Assembly: GCA_964505995.1 (NCBI GenBank)
Contig: CAZDLB010000018.1
Coordinates: 1 to 21,132 of the forward strand
Length of the DNA stretch: 21,132 nt
From: JAJRVH01 sp964505995
GTDB taxonomy: Bacteria > Pseudomonadota > Zetaproteobacteria > Mariprofundales > Mariprofundaceae
Direction: 5' to 3'
The notes under the pieces were generated by a model. That model ran no database searches. It saw only the letters and a program-made list of their open reading frames with translations, and was not told the DNA's origin. The translations under genes were made by a program, and so were the position numbers. Each line of letters opens with the position of its first letter. Position 1 is the stretch's first letter. Shown piece after piece: positions 16,166-21,132 of this stretch.

Positions 16166-16432
16166 TTACAGCTGTTCGGCACGGGTCAGCACCTTCTCCA
16201 TGACCCAGCGCTTGCGCCGGGAAATGGGGGCCGACTCGACAATGCGAACGGTATCGCCGACGTTGCAGGTATTCTCAACGTCATGCGCCATGTATTTCTT
16301 GTGCGAGCGTACCGTCTTGCGGTAACGCGGATGCAGAAACTTGCGCTCCACCTCAACGACGATGGTCTTGTCGCCCTTGTTGCTGACGACCACGCCTTCG
16401 AGTCTACGCTTGTTGCTCTTTGCTTCAGCCAT
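16166..16432 (-). CDS. rpsQ: 30S ribosomal protein S17
   Basis: An 88-residue S17 (E. coli 84) with an OB fold that binds the 5' domain of 16S rRNA. Signature segments are LEGVVVSNKGDKTIVVEVER and the GDTVRIVESAPISRRKRW strand. The frame is open to a GTG at 16450, overlapping rpmC. ATG 16432 is preferred: GAGGAGAG lies just upstream, partly overlapping the rpmC stop, and it gives MAEAKSNKRR. The adjacent ATG 16435 is an equally plausible initiation codon. It ends the S10 block. Confidence 0.95.
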   Translation of the reverse strand: MAEAKSNKRRLEGVVVSNKGDKTIVVEVERKFLHPRYRKTVRSHKKYMAHDVENTCNVGDTVRIVESAPISRRKRWVMEKVLTRAEQL

Positions 16433-16442
16433 CATTCTCTCC

Positions 16443-16640
16443 TCAGCCACGCTCTGCCAGGATGGTCTTGATGCGCGCGATCTCGCGCCGCACCTGACCG
16501 ACGCGGGCGGTGTTGTTCAGCTGCATCGTGGCCTTCTGAAAGCGCAGCTTCATGTGCTCGGCAGCCAGCTCGTCCATGCGGGACTTCAGTTCCGCGTCAT
16601 TCATCTCGCGCAATTCCTTGGCCTTCTTCATATCGCTCAT
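16443..16640 (-). CDS. rpmC: 50S ribosomal protein L29
   Basis: A 65-residue L29, a two-helix hairpin beside the exit tunnel that contributes with L23 to chaperone and SRP docking. Segments AKELREMNDAELKSRMDEL and TARVGQVRREIARIKTIL are typical. The ATG overlaps the rplP stop by 4 nt (ATGA), so translation is coupled. The length matches the family (63-70). Confidence 0.96.
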   Translation of the reverse strand: MSDMKKAKELREMNDAELKSRMDELAAEHMKLRFQKATMQLNNTARVGQVRREIARIKTILAERG

Positions 16641-17059
16641 CGTCCAACCCCACGTACAACGACCTTGGTCCGGATCGGCAGCTTGGCCGCGGCCAGCGTC
16701 AGCGCCTCGCGCGCCAGCTCCTCGGACACGCCGTCCATTTCATACAGGATGCGTCCGGCACGCACAGCGGCCACCCAGTACTCAGGCGAGCCCTTGCCCT
16801 TGCCCATACGCACCTCGGCCGGCTTCTTGGACACCGGAAGATCCGGGAACATGCGAATCCAGATGCGGCCCTGACGCTTGATATGGCGCGTCATCGTGAT
16901 ACGGGCGGCCTCGATCTGCCGCGCGGTAATGCGCCCGGGTTCGACGGCCTTCAGGCCGTACTGGCCGAAATTCAGGCTGGCACCGCGCGGGCTCTTGCCA
17001 CGGATGCGCGACAGCTCCTTGTGATGCTTACGCCAGCGAATCTTCTTCGGTTGCAACAT
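16637..17059 (-). CDS. rplP: 50S ribosomal protein L16
   Basis: A 140-residue L16, a few residues longer than the E. coli 136. It organises the tRNA-binding region near the peptidyl-transferase centre. Clear segments are MLQPKKIRWRKHHKE, LTARQ-like ITARQIEAARITMTRHIKR, and EVRMGKGKGSPEYW, with R84 at the position of the arginine hydroxylated in E. coli. It begins 13 nt after the rpsC stop and ends with a 4-nt overlap with rpmC. Confidence 0.98.
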   Translation of the reverse strand: MLQPKKIRWRKHHKELSRIRGKSPRGASLNFGQYGLKAVEPGRITARQIEAARITMTRHIKRQGRIWIRMFPDLPVSKKPAEVRMGKGKGSPEYWVAAVRAGRILYEMDGVSEELAREALTLAAAKLPIRTKVVVRGVGR

Positions 17060-17072
17060 CGCTCAATCCTCT

Positions 17073-17723
17073 TTATGCGTTCTCGGCGTCGCTGTCGCCC
17101 AGCTTCTCGCCATTGAACACCCAGACTTTCACGCCGATCACGCCATAGGTCGTGTGCGCCTCGGCAAATCCATAATCGACATCCGCGCGCAGCGTGTGCA
17201 GCGGCACGCGACCTTCGCGATACCATTCGGTGCGCGCAATCTCCGCACCGCCCAGACGTCCGGCGCAGTTGACACGCACGCCCTTGGCGCCCATGCGCAT
17301 CGCGCTCTGCACCGCGCGCTTCATCGCGCGACGGAAGGCGACACGCCGCTCAAGCTGGAAGGCGATGTTCTCGGCCACCAGTTGCGCCTCGGCCTCCGGA
17401 CGACGGATCTCGACGATGAAGACCTGGACCTCCTTGCCGAACTTCTTCTCCAGATCGCGGCGCACGGCCTCGATCTCGGAACCCTTCTTGCCGATGACGA
17501 CGCCCGGACGCGACGTATGCACGGTCACCTTGACCTTGCCCGCCGGACGTTCGATGACGATGCGTGAAACACCGGCATGCTTCAGGCGTTCCTTGACGTA
17601 GCGGCGCAGGCGAATGTCCTCGCGCAGCTGCGCGCCGAAATCGGCATCGTTGGCATACCAGACCGAATCCCAGTTGCGAATGCCGCCTACGCGAAAGCCG
17701 ATCGGATGTACTTTCTGTCCCAT
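17073..17723 (-). CDS. rpsC: 30S ribosomal protein S3
   Basis: A 216-residue S3, shorter than the E. coli 233 because the C-terminal tail is trimmed. The start MGQKVHPIGFRVGGIRNWDS is canonical. The KH domain carries the GKKG loop (78-81) in VVIGKKGSEIEAVRRDLEKK. The helicase-associated basic stretch FRRAMKRAVQSAMRMGAKGV is present. The C-terminal domain includes EWYREGRVPLHTLRADVDYG. S3 lines the mRNA entry channel with S4 and S5. It is preceded by rplV with a 14-nt gap containing AGGGG. Confidence 0.98.
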   Translation of the reverse strand: MGQKVHPIGFRVGGIRNWDSVWYANDADFGAQLREDIRLRRYVKERLKHAGVSRIVIERPAGKVKVTVHTSRPGVVIGKKGSEIEAVRRDLEKKFGKEVQVFIVEIRRPEAEAQLVAENIAFQLERRVAFRRAMKRAVQSAMRMGAKGVRVNCAGRLGGAEIARTEWYREGRVPLHTLRADVDYGFAEAHTTYGVIGVKVWVFNGEKLGDSDAENA

Positions 17724-17737
17724 ATCAATGAACCCCT

Positions 17738-18079
17738 TTAATCGCGCTCGCAGACAGTCACGCTCAGATGACTGTGGCGATGAAAACGTTTGCGCATGCG
17801 TCCCATGCCCTTCGGGCGATAGCGCTTGAGCGTCATGCCGGCATCGGCCCGTGCGCTGGAAACAACCAGGTTGTCCACATCCAGACCATGGTTCTCCTCG
17901 GCATTGGCGATGGCGGACTTCAGCACCTTCTCATAGAGGCGGGCCGACTTCTTCGGCGACAGCGCCAGCACGGCCAGCGCACGCTCGACGGGCAGGCCGC
18001 GAATGGCATCGGCCATCAGGCGCGCCTTCTGCGGGCTGATCTTGCTGTTGCGGGCAAGAGCGCGAACCTGTTCAGACAT
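17738..18079 (-). CDS. rplV: 50S ribosomal protein L22
   Basis: A 113-residue L22 (E. coli 110). A globular domain is followed by the long beta-hairpin that lines the nascent-peptide tunnel (about residues 80-102, with KRYRPKGMGRMRKRFHRHSH). The N-terminal SKISPQKARLMADAIRGLPV is a family hallmark. Its ribosome site is AGGAGG, made from the last two codons of rpsS, 6 nt before the ATG. Confidence 0.98.
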   Translation of the reverse strand: MSEQVRALARNSKISPQKARLMADAIRGLPVERALAVLALSPKKSARLYEKVLKSAIANAEENHGLDVDNLVVSSARADAGMTLKRYRPKGMGRMRKRFHRHSHLSVTVCERD

Positions 18080-18082
18080 GCT

Positions 18083-18355
18083 TTACCTCCTGGCCTTCTT
18101 GTCCGCGCCGTGACCGTAGTAGGTACGCGTCGGTGCGAACTCGCCGAGCTTGTGACCAACCATGTTCTCGGTCACATAGACCGGAATGAACTTGTGACCG
18201 TTGTGCACCGCGAAGTTCAGGCCGACGAAATCCGGGGAGATCGTCGAGCGGCGGGACCAGGTCTTGATCACACCCTTCTTGCCTGCGCGTGCGGCCTCGA
18301 CCTTCTTCTGAAGCGAGGCCTCGATGTACGGCCCTTTTTTCAGTGAACGTGCCAT
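18083..18355 (-). CDS. rpsS: 30S ribosomal protein S19
   Basis: A 90-residue S19 (E. coli 92) of the 30S head, contacting the A-site finger and S13. MARSLKKGPYIEASL, TWSRRSTI-like KTWSRRSTISPDFVGL and VTENMVGHKLGEFAPTRTY are diagnostic. The final two codons are AGG AGG, rare arginine codons that double as the Shine-Dalgarno sequence of rplV. GAGGT overlapping the rplB stop lies 5 nt before its ATG. Confidence 0.98.
   Translation of the reverse strand: MARSLKKGPYIEASLQKKVEAARAGKKGVIKTWSRRSTISPDFVGLNFAVHNGHKFIPVYVTENMVGHKLGEFAPTRTYYGHGADKKARR
18086..18091 (-). promoter_or_regulatory. rplV Shine-Dalgarno formed by the last two rpsS codons
   Basis: AGGAGG on the minus strand encodes the terminal Arg-Arg of S19 and lies 6 nt before the rplV ATG. 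The stop codon TAA sits within the spacer. It is a full-length match to the 16S anti-Shine-Dalgarno. Confidence 0.8.
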
Positions 18356-18363
18356 GGATTACC

Positions 18364-19191
18364 TCACTTCTTGCGACGACGAATGATATCGCGATTCGAC
18401 GTCTTGTTCTTCTTGCGGGTCTTGTGACCCTTGGTCGGCACACCCCACGGCGTCACCGGATGGCGACCACCGGAGGTACGACCCTCGCCACCACCATGCG
18501 GGTGATCCACCGGGTTCATGGCCACGCCACGAACATTCGGACGCACACCCAGCCAGCGGGAACGGCCGGCCTTGCCAATCTTGCGGTTGGCATGGTCGGC
18601 ATTGCCCATCACGCCGATGCTCGCCAGACAGCGAATGTCCACGCGGCGGAACTCGCCGGACGGCATCTTCAGAACGGCGCGGCCACCCTCCTTGCCCATC
18701 AGCTGGATCGAGGTGCCTGCGCTGCGCGCAAGCTGGCCGCCCTTTCCGGGCTTCAATTCAATGTTGTGCAGCAACGTACCGACGCGGATCTTCTCCAGCG
18801 GCAGGGCATTGCCGGGACGAATATCGGCGTCGGGGCCGGACATCACCGTGTCACCGGGACGCAGGCCCTGCGGCGCAAGGATGTAACGCTTGTCGCCGTT
18901 GCTGAAATGAACCAGGGCGATATGCGCCGTCCGGTTGGGGTCGTATTCGACGCGCGCAACTTTACCGGCAACATTGAAATTGTCACGCTTGAAATCGACC
19001 TTGCGATACAGGCGCTTGTGGCCGCCGCCGCGATGGAACGCGGTGACCCGCCCCTTGTTGTTGCGGCCGCCGCTCTTGCCCAGGCCGGTGACCAGGGAGC
19101 GCTCCGGGCGCCCCTTGTGCAGGCCTTCATGGACGACGCCGACGCGCCCGCGGTTGCCGTTGGTAGTGGGTTTCAGTGCCTTCAGTGCCAT
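18364..19191 (-). CDS. rplB: 50S ribosomal protein L2
   Basis: A 275-residue L2 (E. coli 273), one of the most conserved 50S proteins, needed for subunit association and peptidyl-transferase activity. It starts MALKALKPTTNGNRGRV at ATG 19191, with GAGG 6 nt upstream. The open frame continues to 19308, but that extension overlaps rplW and shows no L2 similarity. Core segments are NNKGRVTAFHRGGGHKRLYR and the near-invariant AMNPVDHPHGGGEGRTSGG, holding the functionally important histidine (His229 in E. coli). The tail ends RDIIRRRKK. Confidence 0.98.
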   Translation of the reverse strand: MALKALKPTTNGNRGRVGVVHEGLHKGRPERSLVTGLGKSGGRNNKGRVTAFHRGGGHKRLYRKVDFKRDNFNVAGKVARVEYDPNRTAHIALVHFSNGDKRYILAPQGLRPGDTVMSGPDADIRPGNALPLEKIRVGTLLHNIELKPGKGGQLARSAGTSIQLMGKEGGRAVLKMPSGEFRRVDIRCLASIGVMGNADHANRKIGKAGRSRWLGVRPNVRGVAMNPVDHPHGGGEGRTSGGRHPVTPWGVPTKGHKTRKKNKTSNRDIIRRRKK

Positions 19192-19192
19192 C

Positions 19193-19492
19193 TTATGCCT
19201 CGTCTGCCGCTTCCAGAGTCTGACCTTCCGCCAGCCGGACCACGGCCTTGCGATAGCCGGAACGGCGACCCATGTGCAGACCACGACGCTTCGGCTTGCC
19301 CGGCACATTGATCACCTGCACGGACTCGACGTCGACATCGAAGATCGCCTCGACGGCGGCCTTGATCTGCGGCTTCGTGGCCTTGCGGTCCACGCGGAAG
19401 GTGTACTGATTGGCTGCGCCGGTCGCCGTGTAGCTCTTCTCGGTCACCACCGGCTGGCGCAGGATGTTGTAATGATTGATGTTCGCACTCAT
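19193..19492 (-). CDS. rplW: 50S ribosomal protein L23
   Basis: A 99-residue L23 (E. coli 100) at the tunnel exit, the docking point of trigger factor and SRP. E18, the residue contacted by trigger factor in E. coli, is conserved in RQPVVTEKSY. The QYTFRVDRKATKPQIKAAVE segment and the GYRKAVVRLAEGQTLE end are typical. The ATG overlaps the rplD stop by 4 nt, and the stop lies one base before the rplB ATG. Confidence 0.97.
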   Translation of the reverse strand: MSANINHYNILRQPVVTEKSYTATGAANQYTFRVDRKATKPQIKAAVEAIFDVDVESVQVINVPGKPKRRGLHMGRRSGYRKAVVRLAEGQTLEAADEA

Positions 19493-20109
19493 GCCAGACG
19501 CTCCTCAAGCTTGTCCACGGCAGCCTCGGTGAGGATGACCTTCTTGCTCTTGAGCAGGTCATGCAGGTTCACCTGACCGTCGAGGACCACCTTGGTGTTC
19601 GGGATATTGCGGCCGGAGAGCTCGATCTCACGATTGTTCTCGGCCAGCACCACCAGTCCGGAGTCCGTCTCCAGGGCCTTGAGCACCTCGGCAAAGGCCT
19701 TGGTCCGGATCTCGTTCAGCTCCAGCTTGTTCACGACCGTCAGCTTGCCCTCGCGCAGGCAGTCGGAAAGGGCCAGACACAGGGCCTTGCGGCGCTCCTT
19801 CCGGTTCATGCGCGTGGTGTAGTTGCCCGGCTTCGGGCCATGGGCGATGGCGCCGTGGCGCATCTGCGTGGCGCGGATCGTACCCTGACGGGCACGGCCG
19901 GTACCCTTCTGCTTGAACGGCTTCTTGCCGCCGCCGGAAACGGCGCTGCGGTTCTTCGTGCCGCGCGTGCCGGCGCGCTGCGCCTCGGCCAGCGCGGTAT
20001 AGACGCGATGCACGAAGCCGGCATCGGGCTCCAGACCGAACACGGCATCCTTGAGCTCGCGCTTGCCGACCGCCTTATTGCTCTGATCAACGATGGTAAT
20101 CTGCGCCAT
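19489..20109 (-). CDS. rplD: 50S ribosomal protein L4
   Basis: A 206-residue L4 (E. coli 201). The long internal loop GGGKKPFKQKGTGRARQGT (about 59-77), which reaches the tunnel constriction, is intact. The C-terminal NIPNTKVVLDGQVNLHDLLK is also typical. In E. coli L4 represses its own operon through a leader upstream of rpsJ. No room for such a leader exists here, because rpsJ is 14 nt from tuf. The ATG is one base after the rplC stop. Confidence 0.98.
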   Translation of the reverse strand: MAQITIVDQSNKAVGKRELKDAVFGLEPDAGFVHRVYTALAEAQRAGTRGTKNRSAVSGGGKKPFKQKGTGRARQGTIRATQMRHGAIAHGPKPGNYTTRMNRKERRKALCLALSDCLREGKLTVVNKLELNEIRTKAFAEVLKALETDSGLVVLAENNREIELSGRNIPNTKVVLDGQVNLHDLLKSKKVILTEAAVDKLEERLA

Positions 20110-20110
20110 C

Positions 20111-20743
20111 TCAGGCTCCCTTTACGGCCGGACGCACTTCCACCAGCCCGTTGCGCGGACCGGGCACGGCGCCCTTGACCAGAATACGATTTTCCTCGGC
20201 ATCCACGCGTACGATCTCGAGATTCTGCACGGTCGTGCGCGCATTGCCGTAATGACCCGGCATCTTCTTGCCCGGGAACACGCGGCCGGGATCCTGACAC
20301 TGACCGGTCGAGCCCATCTGACGATGCACCTTCTCGGCGCCATGCGAGGCGCGGCCGCCGCCGAAGTTGTAACGCTTCATGACACCGGCGAAACCGCGAC
20401 CCTTGGAGGTGCCGGAGACGTCGATCTTCTGACCGGCCTCGAAACTGGCCGCGGTCAGCTCCTGACCCAGCTCGAATTCGGCATCGGACGGCACGCGGAA
20501 CTCCTTCAGTCCGCCCATCACGTCCTGGCCCTGCCGGGCATAATGGCCCTGCACGGCGCGCGTCGTATGACGCTTCGGCGCACCGTAGCCGACCTGAATG
20601 GCGCTGTAGCCGTCCTTCTCCTCGGTGCGACGCGCGATAACCTTGCATGGCTCGACATTGAGCACGGTCACCGGCACCGCCGTTCCGTCCTCGGCAAAGA
20701 TCTGCGTCATGCCAGCCTTACGGGCGATCAATCCAACACTCAT
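20111..20743 (-). CDS. rplC: 50S ribosomal protein L3
   Basis: A 210-residue L3 (E. coli 209), an early 50S assembly protein reaching the peptidyl-transferase centre. MSVGLIARKAGMTQIF opens it. GTSKGRGFAGVMKRYNF and the GSTGQCQDPGRVFPGKKMPGH loop are diagnostic. Q150 sits where E. coli L3 is N5-methylated on glutamine by PrmB. GGGGG lies 6 nt before the ATG, in the 11-nt gap after rpsJ. Confidence 0.98.
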   Translation of the reverse strand: MSVGLIARKAGMTQIFAEDGTAVPVTVLNVEPCKVIARRTEEKDGYSAIQVGYGAPKRHTTRAVQGHYARQGQDVMGGLKEFRVPSDAEFELGQELTAASFEAGQKIDVSGTSKGRGFAGVMKRYNFGGGRASHGAEKVHRQMGSTGQCQDPGRVFPGKKMPGHYGNARTTVQNLEIVRVDAEENRILVKGAVPGPRNGLVEVRPAVKGA

Positions 20744-20754
20744 CTCAATCCCCC

Positions 20755-21063
20755 TTACAGCTTGATCTCGACATCGACACCGCTGGGCAGATCGAGCTTC
20801 ATCAGCGCGTCCACGGTCTGCGGCGTCGGCTTGTCGATATCAAGCAGGCGCTTGTGCGTGCGGATCTCGAACTGCTCGCGAGAATCCTTGTACTTGTGCG
20901 GCGAACGGATCACGCAGAACTTGCGGATCTTCGTCGGAATCGGAATGGGCCCGCGAACCTCGGCACCGGTGCGCTTGGCCGTCGCCACGATATCCGCGGC
21001 GGACTTGTCCAGGATCCGGTGATCGAAGGCTTTCAGGCGAATGCGAATACTTTGAGTTGCCAC
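20755..21063 (-). CDS. rpsJ: 30S ribosomal protein S10 (also NusE)
   Basis: A 102-residue S10 (E. coli 103). It is part of the 30S head and, as NusE, of the transcription antitermination complex with NusB. The start is GTG (21063-21061) with AGGGG 6 nt upstream, giving MATQSIRIRLKAFDHRILD. GPIPIPTKI and the RSPHKYKDSREQFEIRTHKR loop are hallmarks. Only 14 nt separate it from the tuf stop, so it is co-transcribed with the str operon. Confidence 0.98.
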   Translation of the reverse strand: MATQSIRIRLKAFDHRILDKSAADIVATAKRTGAEVRGPIPIPTKIRKFCVIRSPHKYKDSREQFEIRTHKRLLDIDKPTPQTVDALMKLDLPSGVDVEIKL

Positions 21064-21077
21064 GTGCGACCCCTTTC

Positions 21078-21132
21078 TTACTTCGTAATCTCGGTAACGA
21101 CGCCGGCGCCGACGGTACGGCCGCCCTCGCGG
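21078..21132 (-). CDS. tuf: elongation factor Tu, C-terminal end only
   Basis: The last 17 codons plus a TAA stop read REGGRTVGAGVVTEITK, the nearly invariant C-terminus of EF-Tu (E. coli: REGGRTVGAGVVAKVLG). The gene runs off the right edge of the window. Position directly before rpsJ matches the str operon end (rpsL-rpsG-fusA-tuf). Confidence 0.93.
   Translation of the reverse strand, partial: REGGRTVGAGVVTEITK

Noticed and set aside
19192..19308. N-terminal extension of the rplB frame up to 19308
   Set aside because: It overlaps rplW almost entirely, lacks L2 similarity, and ATG 19191 has a proper ribosome site and the canonical MALK start.

Overview
This GC-rich window is mostly core housekeeping DNA. 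It holds the end of the str operon followed by the complete S10, spc and alpha ribosomal-protein operons, all on the minus strand (from 21132 down to about 6600). Past a strong intrinsic terminator comes a three-gene minus-strand fatty-acid operon (about 6530 to 1166). At the left edge are two plus-strand genes of an AmmeMemoRadiSam cluster (1 to 1169).

Organism: gene order and protein sequences suggest a member of the Pseudomonadota (Proteobacteria) that is not a classical enterobacterial-type gammaproteobacterium. The alpha region reads secY-adk-infA-rpmJ-rpsM-rpsK-rpsD-rpoA-rplQ, with no map. As I recall family layouts, secY-adk linkage is alphaproteobacterial or Firmicutes-like, while infA-rpmJ and rpsD next to rpoA are beta/gamma/delta-like. 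S4, S14, L24, L36 and the adenylate kinase lid all keep the zinc-binding cysteine forms. I cannot name the genus.

Layout in transcription order on the minus strand: tuf (last codons only), rpsJ, rplC, rplD, rplW, rplB, rpsS, rplV, rpsC, rplP, rpmC, rpsQ, rplN, rplX, rplE, rpsN, rpsH, rplF, rplR, rpsE, rpmD, rplO, secY, adk, infA, rpmJ, rpsM, rpsK, rpsD, rpoA, rplQ, terminator. The genes are packed with gaps of 0 to 35 nt or short overlaps. The one wider gap (69 nt, rpmJ-rpsM) carries a promoter-like sequence. The cluster supplies 30S and 50S proteins, the Sec channel, initiation factor 1, adenylate kinase and the RNA polymerase alpha subunit.

The fatty-acid operon (thiolase, FadJ/FadB-type hydratase-dehydrogenase, long-chain acyl-CoA synthetase) has overlapping reading frames, its own promoter-like sequence and a small palindrome that could be an operator. 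It covers activation and all beta-oxidation steps except the acyl-CoA dehydrogenase. It ends tail-to-tail, overlapping by 4 nt, with the plus-strand radical SAM gene.

The secY gene contains 100 Ns flanked by an exact 55-nt duplication. This is an assembly-joining artefact: collapsing it restores an intact 443-codon secY. I found no mobile element, CRISPR array, tRNA or rRNA, and no convincing undescribed system. The least understood genes are the AmmeMemoRadiSam pair at the left edge. The longest stretch without a gene is about 197 nt (6452-6648), and it is annotated.
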